Source of the DNA: Thermohalobaculum sp951813525
GTDB taxonomy: Bacteria > Pseudomonadota > Alphaproteobacteria > Rhodobacterales > Rhodobacteraceae
NCBI GenBank assembly: GCA_951813525.2
Contig: CATOTJ020000001.1
Location: 744,001-808,000 of the forward strand
Length of the DNA: 64,000 nucleotides
Reading direction: 5' to 3'
This document shows, in pieces, positions 1 to 9,036 of this stretch. The translations under genes and the position numbers were made by a program. The stretch's first letter is position 1. Each line of letters opens with the position of its first letter. The notes beneath the pieces were generated by a model. It made no database searches. It was given only the letters and a program-made list of their open reading frames with translations, and was not told the DNA's origin.

Positions 1-1
1 C

Positions 2-1081
2 ACCACGACGGCCCCCGATCAGGCGGCACGCAGTCATCAACGGATGATCTATGACGCCTATGGTCCTGCGGCGCGCGCAAACGACGGCGCCCCACAGATT
101 GATCCAGCGGCGCGGGGCCGGTCGATGCTCTTTCAAATTGACATCGCCGTGACCGCGGGATCGCCGACGCCAGAGGCGGCGCTGGCCCTTCAGGGGCGTA
201 ACGATGCTCTGCTATTCCGCGGCCTCGCTCAGATCCTCGATGGGGCCAAACCGGCGCCGCATCCGACCTTATCCAGCGCAATCGGATATGGCGCGATGCG
301 CGGCGGCTATCGTGGAGCGCCCGATGGCGCCACCGGTGTGACAATGTTCTGGCGTGAAGTTCAGCGGGACAAAGCAGGCGCTTTGATCGCCGCCTTTTCC
401 GTCGATATTGTCGAAAACGATACCAGCGTCGCCTCTGCCGGCCATCTTGCCCGGCTTCGCGCGGGTGTCGCCGAAACCGTCCTCGAGACTTTGATTTTCG
501 AAGGACCCAAAACAGGCGGCAACACGGCACTTGCTTTCGCACGCAATGGCGAGACATGGAGCCTGCTGAAACCGGGCGATGTCGCCCCAGCGGAGTTGCC
601 CGCTGATTTGCGTACTCGCATCGCGAAAGAGCTGTCTGCAGGGCTTTGGGTTGTGGCTCCGAAGGCGACAGGCCCGGCACCCGATGCGTTGGCCTATTGG
701 CGCATCGACCCTCGAAGCGGCGCAACACTGGGCATCAACGCCTTCGGCCGCGGCGGGTCGCCAATGGCCGAATATGTCGAAGTGAACTGGATGCTGGCGG
801 TAAATGTCTTCTTTGACGTCGGCGTCTGCCTCCTGCTCGAAGAGGGCGAATATATCAGCAACGAGTCCGCTTTGGGCTGCCTGGTTGGCGCCGTTTTCCT
901 ATCGAAAGCCGGTATGCTGAAAATGGGCAAGAAAATCTCATCCAAGGCATACAAGGCAGCGGATCTCGCTGATCTGGACGCCTATATTAAGGTCTTCCAA
1001 TGGCTCGGCCGGGGTATCTGGGGCTGGTTCGCAGTTCCCGACGCAAAGAAGAAATGGCTAAAGGATGTGATTTTCGATTGA
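2..1081 (+). CDS. Unrecognised protein, 3' part only
   Basis: The reading frame is already open at base 2, so the gene very probably starts left of the window; the first ATG seen inside is at 44. I do not recognise the family. The visible part of about 360 residues has a mixed alpha/beta-looking body with the stretch YWRIDPRSGATLGINAFG near residue 240, then a hydrophobic stretch (NWMLAVNVFFDVGVCLLL) and a Lys-rich C-terminal tail. This suggests a larger, possibly exported or membrane-associated protein, but that is inference only. A 160-base gap separates it from the next gene on the same strand. Confidence 0.6.
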   Translation, partial: TTTAPDQAARSHQRMIYDAYGPAARANDGAPQIDPAARGRSMLFQIDIAVTAGSPTPEAALALQGRNDALLFRGLAQILDGAKPAPHPTLSSAIGYGAMRGGYRGAPDGATGVTMFWREVQRDKAGALIAAFSVDIVENDTSVASAGHLARLRAGVAETVLETLIFEGPKTGGNTALAFARNGETWSLLKPGDVAPAELPADLRTRIAKELSAGLWVVAPKATGPAPDALAYWRIDPRSGATLGINAFGRGGSPMAEYVEVNWMLAVNVFFDVGVCLLLEEGEYISNESALGCLVGAVFLSKAGMLKMGKKISSKAYKAADLADLDAYIKVFQWLGRGIWGWFAVPDAKKKWLKDVIFD

Positions 1082-1241
1082 TTTGGCCGCCGCGCGATTT
1101 CACACATTCCGACAAATTAGCGACGTGCACCGTGTAAAATTCGAAAGAGTATCACCAAGATCCCATCCTTGCTGAAATGACCTAGCGGAATTCTTTCGGT
1201 TCTGAATAAGATGCGCGCATGTTTTGGGACCGATCGAGACG

Positions 1242-3218
1242 ATGACCGCCGCGCCAGGATTGTACGATCCGATTGCGATCGGTCCGCGCCGCGCCAAAAA
1301 TCGCGTGATGCGCGTGGCGACGACGGCCAATCTGGCAGATGGCAACATGGTCGGTCCGCGCGTCCTGGAATTCTACAAAACCCTCGCGAAAGGCGGCACC
1401 GGCACAATCGTGACCGAGGCTTTGCGCACCCAACCGGAAGACCCTTTTGGCCCCGGCGCACTGGTGATCTTCGACCGCAAAGCAATCCAGGGACTGCGCG
1501 CCCTGTCGGATGTTTGCCACGCGGAAGGCGCACTGTTGATCGGCCAACTCGCAATGGGCGGTCGCCAACACCTCGCCTCGCGCGTTATGCCGTTCACGAT
1601 CGCACCCAGCGCCATCGCTTGCCCGCGCAGCGGCGGTGTCCCGCACGAGTTGTCTGACCTTGAAATCCGCGATGTCATCGAAACCTATGTGACATGCGCC
1701 GTCCATTGCATCGAAGCGGGAATGGATGGTGTCGAGATACATGGCGCACAAGGACATCTCATCCAGCAGTTTGTCTCGCCCTATTCGAACCGGCGAACCG
1801 ACGAATGGGGCGGCAATCTGGACAACCGGCTGCGGTTTCCGCGCGAGATCCTCTCGCAAGTGCGCAAGCGTGTCGGTCAGCGGGCAATTGTCGGCTATCG
1901 GATGGGCGTCGAGGAATTCACCGATGGCGGCCTCACGGTCGAAGACAATCTGAAAATCGCGCAATCGCTCTGCGATGACGGCCTTGTCGACTATCTGTCG
2001 CTCGCGCAAGGAAACTTCAATTCAATTGAAACCCATCTGCCGGACAGGCATCTGCCAATCCTCGGCTATCGACGGTTGCACGCCCCGTTCAAAAAGATCG
2101 CCGGCGATATCCCGGTAATTGCAACAACCCGCATTCAGCACCCCGACCAGGCACAAGAAATGCTGTCGGCTGGCGAGGCCGATATGATCGGGCTTTGCCG
2201 TGCGTTGCTGGCGGACCCGGAATGGACGGTCAAAGGGCAGACCGGCCGCGCCGACCAGATCCGACGGTGCATTGCCTGCAATCAGTGCTGGGGCTGGATC
2301 GGCGGCGGCGAAACCATCGCGTGTGCAACCAACCCAATGGCGGGGAGAGAGCATCGCTGGAAACCACTGGCCCGCGACCGCGCAGAGCAAGCGCGACGGG
2401 TCACTGTCATCGGCGCGGGCCCGGCAGGGCTTGAGGCTGCGCGGGTCGCCGCAACGCGCGGGCATACCGTCACGGTGCTCGAACGTTCAGACGGGCCAGG
2501 CGGCAGATTGCGACACATTCACGAAGTGCCGTTCTTCGAGGAGATGGGCAATCTACTGTCGTTTCTGGTCCCGCAGGCCGAAGCCTCCGGCGCGGAAATA
2601 AAGTTCAATGTCGAGGCAACCGTCGAACAGATCCTGGCCGACGATCCCGACGATGTGATCGTCGCAACTGGCGCCACACCCTATGTGCCCGACCTCGATG
2701 CTGACGGATCCGTTCCAATTCTGACGACGGATGGCGCAATCCCGCTGCCGGATCTCGCGGGCCGAGATGTGGTGATCATGGACGAGGACGGATATTACTG
2801 GACCTCTGCAGTCACCGAAAGCGCGATCGCAGCGGGCGCCCGGCCAATTGTCGTAAGCCGTGTGTTCGAAGTCTGCCGCGAAATTCCGATGGTCAGCCGG
2901 ATCGAGTTTCACCGACAACTCGACCGAAATGGCGGAGAGGCCATCGCAAACACCTATATCGCAGGCGCCAAAGGCGGCGCGGTCCTTCTTCGTCACTATC
3001 AAACAGACCGTGAAACCATTCTGCCGGATATCGGCGCAATCCTATGGATCGGCGCCGCACGGCCAAACTCTTCCTTGGCATCGGATTTGCGGGTTGCGGG
3101 GATGCCAAAACACCGCATTCATCTGATCGGCGATGCATTCGCGCCACGCCGCCTGAGCCATGCTCTGACCGAAGCCCATGCCGCCGCACGCAATATCGGC
3201 AGCCCATCACAACTTTGA
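1242..3218 (+). CDS. NADH:flavin oxidoreductase, TMADH/2,4-dienoyl-CoA reductase type
   Basis: A 658-residue three-part flavoenzyme. The N-terminal TIM barrel (about 1-330) is of the Old Yellow Enzyme type and binds FMN, with the conserved EIHGAQGHLIQQF block. It is followed by a complete 4Fe-4S motif, C343-x2-C346-x2-C349-x11-C361. The C-terminal half has an FAD/NAD-type Rossmann motif, VIGAGPAGLEAA, near residue 390. Such proteins demethylate amines or reduce enoyl/unsaturated substrates; the substrate here is unknown. The ATG at 1242 is chosen over an in-frame TTG at 1224. The next gene follows after 20 bases and is probably co-transcribed. Confidence 0.85.
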   Translation: MTAAPGLYDPIAIGPRRAKNRVMRVATTANLADGNMVGPRVLEFYKTLAKGGTGTIVTEALRTQPEDPFGPGALVIFDRKAIQGLRALSDVCHAEGALLIGQLAMGGRQHLASRVMPFTIAPSAIACPRSGGVPHELSDLEIRDVIETYVTCAVHCIEAGMDGVEIHGAQGHLIQQFVSPYSNRRTDEWGGNLDNRLRFPREILSQVRKRVGQRAIVGYRMGVEEFTDGGLTVEDNLKIAQSLCDDGLVDYLSLAQGNFNSIETHLPDRHLPILGYRRLHAPFKKIAGDIPVIATTRIQHPDQAQEMLSAGEADMIGLCRALLADPEWTVKGQTGRADQIRRCIACNQCWGWIGGGETIACATNPMAGREHRWKPLARDRAEQARRVTVIGAGPAGLEAARVAATRGHTVTVLERSDGPGGRLRHIHEVPFFEEMGNLLSFLVPQAEASGAEIKFNVEATVEQILADDPDDVIVATGATPYVPDLDADGSVPILTTDGAIPLPDLAGRDVVIMDEDGYYWTSAVTESAIAAGARPIVVSRVFEVCREIPMVSRIEFHRQLDRNGGEAIANTYIAGAKGGAVLLRHYQTDRETILPDIGAILWIGAARPNSSLASDLRVAGMPKHRIHLIGDAFAPRRLSHALTEAHAAARNIGSPSQL

Positions 3219-3238
3219 CCTTTCGACGGAGGAACCAG

Positions 3239-3667
3239 ATGTCCAGCTTTGAAAAACACGCAATCTCCGCTGAAAGCGCACTGGTGGCGCTGCAAGGCGC
3301 TGCCGCCAAAGCAAAACAGCTCGGCCATGCCATGAGCCTTGTCATTTCAGACGAAGCTGGCATCGTCACGGCAAGCCTGCGCATGGATGGCGCCTCGCAC
3401 GCAACGTTGAAGATCGCCGAGGATAAGGCTTACACATCCGCAAGCCTGCAAATCGCGTCCCACGCACTTTGGGACATGATCAAGAACGACCCGCCGCTGC
3501 AATACGGATTGCCCTCACAGCCCCGGATCGTCGCCTTTGGCGGCGGCTATCCCATCAAGCAGGATGGCAGCATCATCGGCGCAATCGGCGTTTCGGGGGG
3601 ACACTACTCCGACGATATGGAAGTCGCGCGCGCCGGTCTTTCTGCGATCGGCGCACCGGTCAGTTGA
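3239..3667 (+). CDS. GlcG/HbpS (heme-binding-like) family protein
   Basis: A 142-residue protein of the GlcG/HbpS fold. Typical features are MSLVISDEAGIVTASLRMDG, the K-A-Y-T-S-ASL helix, the GGYPI strand and the IGAIGVSGG turn near the C-terminus. The ATG at 3239 is supported by a purine-rich site (CGGAGG) 6-10 bases upstream. Members are often small partners encoded beside oxidoreductases, and some bind heme or cobalamin. It lies directly downstream of the flavin oxidoreductase and probably belongs to the same transcript. A specific ligand cannot be read from the sequence. Confidence 0.85.
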   Translation: MSSFEKHAISAESALVALQGAAAKAKQLGHAMSLVISDEAGIVTASLRMDGASHATLKIAEDKAYTSASLQIASHALWDMIKNDPPLQYGLPSQPRIVAFGGGYPIKQDGSIIGAIGVSGGHYSDDMEVARAGLSAIGAPVS

Positions 3668-3750
3668 TTGCCGGACTGAGGGGTGCCGAACATCCCATCA
3701 TTTCCGCCCGGCCACACTGTAACCGGCCATCCTAGCTTTGATCGGCGTTA

Positions 3751-4938
3751 CTAGTCGACAAAGGACCGTTCGACGACAAATTCCCCGGGTCGGCTATTCG
3801 AACCTTCGACAAGCCCAGCACCCTTGCACAAGGCACTGACCTCTCCCAGCATTGCCCGTGAACCGCAAATCATGACCCGGTCCGTCGCCGGTGAAAGCGG
3901 CTGCACACCCAGATCGTCGAATATTGTGCCATCCCCGATCAGGCTCGTAATCCGTCCAGTGCGGGCGCCAGGCTCGCGCGTCGTGCTCGAATAATGAACC
4001 AGCTTTCGCCGAGCCGCAGCACCGACCAACGGATCAGCCGTGGTCCGGCGCATCAGGTCCTTCCCATATTTCAATTCTGCCGCCGTCCTGCATGTGTGGA
4101 CCAGGACGACCTGCCCAAACTTTTCATAGGTCTCTGGGTCGCGGACAAGAGATGCGAACGGTGCGATCCCGGTTCCGGTCGCGAACAACCATAGCCGTTG
4201 GCCGGGAAGCAGAGCGTCCAAAACAAGCGTCCCGGTCGCCTTACGGCGCATCAAGACACTGTCGCCCGGACGAAGGTGCTGCAAGTGTTCGGTCAGCGGA
4301 CCATCAGGCACCTTTATCGAATAGAATTCGAGCATATCGTCCCATGCGGGGCTGGCGACCGAATAGGCCCGGAACACCGGTTTCTCGGCATTGGGTAACC
4401 CGATCATGACGAACTCGCCCGAACGGAAACGAAAGCTCGGTGGGCGTGTAATTCGAAAACGGAGAAGCCGGTCGGTAAAGTGTTCAACATCCGTAACGGT
4501 TTGCAAAAATACGCCCGCAGGGGCGGGATAGTCAGCGGTTCTTCGCCGAGAAAGCTTATCGCGATAGCTCTTTTCTCCTGCGGGAACACTCCAATGGGCC
4601 GCAGGCTGACGCGCAGCTTGATCATCGTCGATTTCGACTTCATCGAAGCCGCAGTCCAGCGCATAGCGAAATTGATCGCTGATCACATGGCCCTTGGCAC
4701 GCAATCTGCCCCGATAACCCAGATCACGCAGCCGCTTGGCCAGACTGAATCCGCGACCATCATCAGATTTTGGAAACGGTATCCGGATCAGCTGCAAATC
4801 GCCCAGGTACGATATCAGTTCCCTCGGATCCGCATCGTTGGGCAGATCGACAGCGGCGCCACCTAAGGGCATTTCGCCCGCTGGTAAAAAAACAATTGGC
4901 TCGACAGGTTGAAAACCGTCGCGGGTGACAAGGGGCAT
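3751..4938 (-). CDS. DUF934 domain fused to ferredoxin-NADP+ reductase
   Basis: One continuous 395-residue frame carries two proteins that are normally separate. Residues 1-133 are a full DUF934 domain (IPFPKSDDGRGFSLAKRLRD, GYRGRLRAKGHVISDQF, DEVEIDDDQAARQPAAHW), a small protein family linked to assimilatory sulfite reduction. Residues from about 145 to 395 are a bacterial Fpr-type reductase, with the FAD motif RAYSVASP, the NADP-binding GTGIAPFASL and the FNR-type end FVVERSFVD. A ribosome site AGGAG precedes the ATG. It is the last gene of the cysG-DUF2849-cysI operon, where a reductase would supply electrons to CysI. The order and function are known for the parts; the fusion is what is unusual. 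Confidence 0.88.
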   Translation of the reverse strand: MPLVTRDGFQPVEPIVFLPAGEMPLGGAAVDLPNDADPRELISYLGDLQLIRIPFPKSDDGRGFSLAKRLRDLGYRGRLRAKGHVISDQFRYALDCGFDEVEIDDDQAARQPAAHWSVPAGEKSYRDKLSRRRTADYPAPAGVFLQTVTDVEHFTDRLLRFRITRPPSFRFRSGEFVMIGLPNAEKPVFRAYSVASPAWDDMLEFYSIKVPDGPLTEHLQHLRPGDSVLMRRKATGTLVLDALLPGQRLWLFATGTGIAPFASLVRDPETYEKFGQVVLVHTCRTAAELKYGKDLMRRTTADPLVGAAARRKLVHYSSTTREPGARTGRITSLIGDGTIFDDLGVQPLSPATDRVMICGSRAMLGEVSALCKGAGLVEGSNSRPGEFVVERSFVD

Positions 4939-4973
4939 TTCAGGCTCCTGTGGCTTTGAGCATTTGGGCTAAT

Positions 4974-6662
4974 TCAGGCCGCACGGCTCTTGTCATCGGC
5001 TGGATAAAGGGCCGCTTTGAAAGGCGCGGCACCGAGGCGGCGAAACGCCATCAGGAATGTCTCTTCTGCGCCTTCACGCAAGACGAGATAGGCCTCGATC
5101 AACCGCTCGATCGCGGGGACAACCTCATCGTAATCAAAGCCCGGACCAGCGCGCTGACCGATGGTCATCGCCTCGGTATGGTCGCCGCCCAACGTGATCT
5201 GATAGTTCTCCCGGCCAGCCTTCTCCAACCCGAGGATCCCGATTGTCCCGACATGGTGATGGCCGCAGGCATTGATGCAGCCCGAGATTTTGATCCGCAT
5301 CTCGCCGATGGTCTGGGCATATTTCGGGTCCGCAAAGTGCCGGGCAATGTTCTGCGCAACCGGGATCGATCGCGCGGTTGCCAAAGCGCAATAGTCCATG
5401 CCCGGGCAAGCAATGATGTCACCGATCAGCCCGGCATTTGCGGTCGCCAATCCATGACGCTTCAGAATGCCATGGATCTCCGGCAGATCCTCGCGCCTGA
5501 CATGCGGAAGAACGACATTCTGCTCATGGCTGATGCGCAGCTCGTCGTGACCATAGGCCTCGGCCAAATCGGCAAGCACGCGCATCTGCGCAGCGCTCGC
5601 ATCCCCGGGCGCCTCGCCCGGCCTCTTCAAAGAGATCGTCGCAATCGCGTAACCCGGTTGCCGGTGCTCGCTCAGATTTGTATCCGCCCAGGCACGTAAA
5701 ACCGAATCGGCCCGGCGCGCGATTTCGTACCGCTTTGCACCTTCCGGTAGGTCTTCGAAGACAGGCGGTGCGAAGTAACTGGCGATCCGTTCAACCTCGG
5801 CCGGGTCTGGCAGAACCTTGGGGCCACCGACCGTCGTCATCTGGCGGGCAAACTCGGCTTCAACCTCGCCGCGAACATTCTCGATGCCGGTCTCATGAAC
5901 CAGTATCTTCAGGCGCGCTTTATACTTGTTGTCACGCCGGCCATGCAGATTGAAGACCCGCAGGATCGCCTCGACATAGGGCAGAAGATCAGCCTTGGGC
6001 AAAAAGCTGCGCAGCACCTGTCCGACCATCGGGGTCCGGCCAAGCCCGCCGCCAATGATGACCTCATAACCAATCTCACCCGCGTCGCTCCGGCGGACAC
6101 GCAATCCGATATCATGCGATTTGATAACTGCACGGTCGTTCGGCGATCCGGTCACTGCAATTTTGAACTTGCGCGGCAAAAACGCAAATTCCGGATGATC
6201 TGTCGACCATTGCCTCAACAGCTCCGCGGTCGGGCGTGGATCTTCCACTTCATCTGCCGCAGCGCCCGCGAAATGGTCCGCGGTGACATTACGGATGCAG
6301 TTGCCCGACGTCTGAATGGCATGCATTCCCTCTTCGGCAAGCCGGTCCAGCATGTCCGGTACATCGCCCAGCTTTGGCCAGTTGAACTGAATGTTCTGGC
6401 GGGTTGTGAAGTGGCCGTACCCCCGGTCCCAACGCTCGGCAATCGCCGCAAGTTGGCGCATCTGGGCTCCGTTCAGCGTCCCGTAGGGGATCGCAACCCT
6501 CAGCATGTAGGCATGGAGCTGCAGGTATAGCCCGTTCTGAAGCCGGAGCGGTTTAAACTCTTCCTCCGTCAGCGCCCCTTCGATCCGGCGCGCGACCTGG
6601 CCACGGAACCTCGAGACGCGATCGCGTACAAAGGCATCGTCAAACTCGTCATAGCGGTACAT
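4974..6662 (-). CDS. cysI: Sulfite/nitrite reductase hemoprotein
   Basis: A 562-residue siroheme/4Fe-4S reductase that makes sulfide from sulfite (or ammonia from nitrite) in the cytoplasm. The four cluster and siroheme-bridging cysteines are all present: C419-x5-C425 (ACPGMDYC) and C462-x3-C466 (SGCINACGHHH). Two ferredoxin-like half-domain repeats precede each reductase core. The start at 6662 is preferred over 6713 because GGGAG lies just upstream, and it then does not overlap the gene in front. Sulfite rather than nitrite is inferred from the siroheme synthase, DUF2849 and DUF934 neighbours. Confidence 0.92.
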   Translation of the reverse strand: MYRYDEFDDAFVRDRVSRFRGQVARRIEGALTEEEFKPLRLQNGLYLQLHAYMLRVAIPYGTLNGAQMRQLAAIAERWDRGYGHFTTRQNIQFNWPKLGDVPDMLDRLAEEGMHAIQTSGNCIRNVTADHFAGAAADEVEDPRPTAELLRQWSTDHPEFAFLPRKFKIAVTGSPNDRAVIKSHDIGLRVRRSDAGEIGYEVIIGGGLGRTPMVGQVLRSFLPKADLLPYVEAILRVFNLHGRRDNKYKARLKILVHETGIENVRGEVEAEFARQMTTVGGPKVLPDPAEVERIASYFAPPVFEDLPEGAKRYEIARRADSVLRAWADTNLSEHRQPGYAIATISLKRPGEAPGDASAAQMRVLADLAEAYGHDELRISHEQNVVLPHVRREDLPEIHGILKRHGLATANAGLIGDIIACPGMDYCALATARSIPVAQNIARHFADPKYAQTIGEMRIKISGCINACGHHHVGTIGILGLEKAGRENYQITLGGDHTEAMTIGQRAGPGFDYDEVVPAIERLIEAYLVLREGAEETFLMAFRRLGAAPFKAALYPADDKSRAA

Positions 6663-6678
6663 TTGCTGCTCCCTTGGC

Positions 6679-6990
6679 CTAAGCTTCGAAGATGCGTTCT
6701 CGACGACGGTCAAGATCGGCGCGAACTGTCGGACCGTGGTCGCGAATTCGCTCGCGATAGTGATTGGGTATCGGGATGCCGGCGGCGTTCAGCGCGACAT
6801 CGATCAAATACGGCCCAATGACCTTTTGCGGCTGGTTAGCTGCAGCATTCAAAGCGTCGGCAGCGTCGCTCGTCTCGGCCACGGCCGCATCCCTAATCAG
6901 ACGTGTCCAGTTTCCATTGCCGTCCAGGTAGACGACATCACCATCCAACAGATCGTTTGCGCTGATAATTTTTTGCTTCGCGTGTGCCAT
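6679..6990 (-). CDS. DUF2849 protein
   Basis: A 103-residue protein of family DUF2849, recognisable from KIISANDLLDGDVVYLD at the N-terminus and the conserved VIGPYLIDV and HYRERIR-GPTV blocks. Its ATG overlaps the cysG stop codon by one base, and GGAGG sits upstream within cysG, so translation is probably coupled. The family is found almost only between siroheme synthase and sulfite reductase in alphaproteobacteria. A role in that pathway is inferred from position; no biochemical function is established that I know of. Confidence 0.88.
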   Translation of the reverse strand: MAHAKQKIISANDLLDGDVVYLDGNGNWTRLIRDAAVAETSDAADALNAAANQPQKVIGPYLIDVALNAAGIPIPNHYRERIRDHGPTVRADLDRRRERIFEA

Positions 6991-8390
6991 CAAAGCGCCT
7001 CCTCAAATTTCGGTAATTTCGACAACGCCTCAGCGGCATAGCGCGGTGCGAGACCCAGGAAGATAACCACCGGCCCGCTAATCCCGGACCTCTCCAACGC
7101 GTCCGGCAGATCGCCGAGCGTGGCTTGAACGATCCGCTGGTCGCAGCGCGATACGTTTTCCACTGCTGTCACCGGCGTTTCGGCACTGGCACCGTGGATC
7201 ATCAACCGGCCCTGCAGAAAACGCGCCGCGCGCAATCCCATATAGATCGCAGCCACTGCACCCGCTCTGGAAAGATTTCGCCAATCCTGCTCGGCAAAGC
7301 CATCGACATCGTGCCCAGTCAGCAGACGGAAGCTCGAATTCCGCCCCCGCTGTGTCAGCGACACTTTCAGCGCAGCGGCGGCGGCAATCGCTGTCGTAAT
7401 GCCCGGCACAACATCGAACGCGATATCCGCTTTGTCCAAAGCGTCCATCTCTTCATCAAGTCTGCCATAAACCGCCGGGTCGCCGGATTTCAGCCGCACC
7501 ACATGGGCGCCCGCCGCCGCATGGCGGACCAACAAGGCATTGATGTCATCCTGCGCCCAACTCGCCCCGCCCGGAATTTTGCCGACCTCGACGATTTCGG
7601 CTTCCCGGCGCGCAAGTTCCAATACCTGCGCCGGGACCAGGCGATCGTGGATCACAACATCTGCATCATGAAGCACATTGCGGGCACGCAATGTCAAAAG
7701 CTCAGGATCACCGGGTCCTGCGCCGACAATTGAAACGCGGCCTGGCCCGGCTTCACTCTCCATTTCGATTGCCAATAATGCGTCAATTGCCCCCCTCGCG
7801 CCGTCCTCGCCGCGCGCTTGCAGTTCGCGATGGCCAGCAGAAAAGAACCGGGTCCAGAACCTGCGGCGCGACCGTCCCTGCGGTAAATCCGACGCAGCCG
7901 CGCGATAGGATTGTGCAAACCGTGCCATCGCGCCGGTCGTCGGCGGCAAGGTCTCCTCAATCCCCGCCTTGATACGGCGCGCCAGCACCGGCGCCGATCC
8001 CTCGGTCCCAATCGCCACGGTGACGGGATCACGATCGACAATCGCCGGTGTCAGAAAATCGCTGCCATCCAGGCTGTCAACAATGTTCACCAGCGCACCG
8101 GCCTGCCGACCCAGCATCGCCGCGCGGTGATCCATAACCGCATCGCCATTGGCCGCGTAAAGAAGACGGGCCCCGACGGTATCTGTTTCGACCAGTTCCC
8201 GCGGCTCGTGCCGCAACAAACCCTCGGACGCCCAACGAAGGACCAAAGCGTCCGGCGCCTCGCCGAAAACGCGGATCCGCGATGGCGTTTTCAGCAACAG
8301 GCGCAGCTTCGCAACCGCAACCTCACCCGCGCCCGAAACGACGATCAACTGATCCGAAAGATCCAGAAAGATGGGAAAGTGCTTCATCAT
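6990..8390 (-). CDS. cysG: Siroheme synthase (multifunctional CysG)
   Basis: A 466-residue enzyme that converts uroporphyrinogen III to siroheme. The N-terminal 210 residues form the dehydrogenase/ferrochelatase part with a nucleotide-binding start (VVSGAGEVAVAKLRLLL). The remainder is the SAM uroporphyrinogen methyltransferase, with SIVGAGPGDPELLTLRA, the DVVIHDRLV strand, GGASWAQDDIN and the VVPGITTAIAAAA helix. It leads the sulfite-reduction operon and supplies the CysI cofactor. Two adjacent ATGs (8390, 8387) are possible starts. Transcription begins in the gap shared with the divergent Lrp-type gene. Confidence 0.93.
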   Translation of the reverse strand: MMKHFPIFLDLSDQLIVVSGAGEVAVAKLRLLLKTPSRIRVFGEAPDALVLRWASEGLLRHEPRELVETDTVGARLLYAANGDAVMDHRAAMLGRQAGALVNIVDSLDGSDFLTPAIVDRDPVTVAIGTEGSAPVLARRIKAGIEETLPPTTGAMARFAQSYRAAASDLPQGRSRRRFWTRFFSAGHRELQARGEDGARGAIDALLAIEMESEAGPGRVSIVGAGPGDPELLTLRARNVLHDADVVIHDRLVPAQVLELARREAEIVEVGKIPGGASWAQDDINALLVRHAAAGAHVVRLKSGDPAVYGRLDEEMDALDKADIAFDVVPGITTAIAAAAALKVSLTQRGRNSSFRLLTGHDVDGFAEQDWRNLSRAGAVAAIYMGLRAARFLQGRLMIHGASAETPVTAVENVSRCDQRIVQATLGDLPDALERSGISGPVVIFLGLAPRYAAEALSKLPKFEEAL

Positions 8391-8414
8391 CGCCTCGAAA
8401 AATATGCGCTTGTT

Positions 8415-8436
8415 ACAGAATAATTTAGGATTCTGT
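8415..8436. promoter_or_regulatory. Candidate Lrp/AsnC operator
   Basis: A 22-base inverted repeat with 7-base arms ACAGAAT and ATTCTGT around the AT-rich spacer AATTTAGG. It sits in the AT-rich gap between cysG (minus) and the Lrp/AsnC gene (plus). The size, AT-rich centre and position fit an Lrp-type site controlling both directions. Binding is inferred, not shown. Confidence 0.55.
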
Positions 8437-8532
8437 CCTTATATCTGTCTATATACTCAGGCGAATAAGAATATTTTTCCAAAACTGGCCCGCTACGACC
8501 GCGACCATCTGGAATGCAGAGGGATATCTGGA

Positions 8533-9036
8533 ATGGCAGAACAATTGGACGAGCTCGATCGGAAAATCCTCGCAGCGCTACAGCAGGACGCGACGCGTCC
8601 GCTTGACGAATTGGCGAAGCTGGTCGGGTCCTCAAAGACCCCGGTCTGGAACCGCATCCGAAAACTCAAAAAACGCGGCGTCATCCAAAAACAGGTTGCC
8701 ATTGTCGATCCGACGACCATTGGGCTTGAAAGCTGTTTTTATGTTCTGATCCGCACCTCGCGGCACGAGCGAGCTTGGCTCGACAAGTTTGTGGGCGCGT
8801 TGAAACGGCGCCCGGAGGTGCTCGAAGCCCATCGTCTCGCGGGCGATATCGACTATATCTTGAAAGTGCGCGTCGCCAACGCGGCCGCTTATGACGCCTT
8901 CTACCGTTCGCTGGTCTCAGAGGTCGAAATCTTCAACGTTTCGGCCCTGCTGTCGATGGAGGAGATCATTTCGGAAACCTCGCTGCCGATTGAAAGCGGC
9001 TGCATTCCAGTTCGCTCTCCGGGCAATGCTACCTGA
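8533..9036 (+). CDS. Lrp/AsnC-family transcriptional regulator
   Basis: A 167-residue regulator. The N-terminal helix-turn-helix is clear (LDELDRKILAALQQDATRP, then GSSKTPVWNRIRKLKKRGVI), followed by the RAM/Lrp ligand-binding domain (FYVLIRTSRHERAWL, LAGDIDYILKVRV). The ATG at 8533 has GAGGG upstream. It is divergent from the cysG-cysI operon with a palindrome between them, so it probably senses an amino acid or sulfur metabolite and controls that operon. The last dozen residues after ETSLPIES do not look like an Lrp C-terminus and seem to read into a broken cupin gene. Confidence 0.88.
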   Translation: MAEQLDELDRKILAALQQDATRPLDELAKLVGSSKTPVWNRIRKLKKRGVIQKQVAIVDPTTIGLESCFYVLIRTSRHERAWLDKFVGALKRRPEVLEAHRLAGDIDYILKVRVANAAAYDAFYRSLVSEVEIFNVSALLSMEEIISETSLPIESGCIPVRSPGNAT

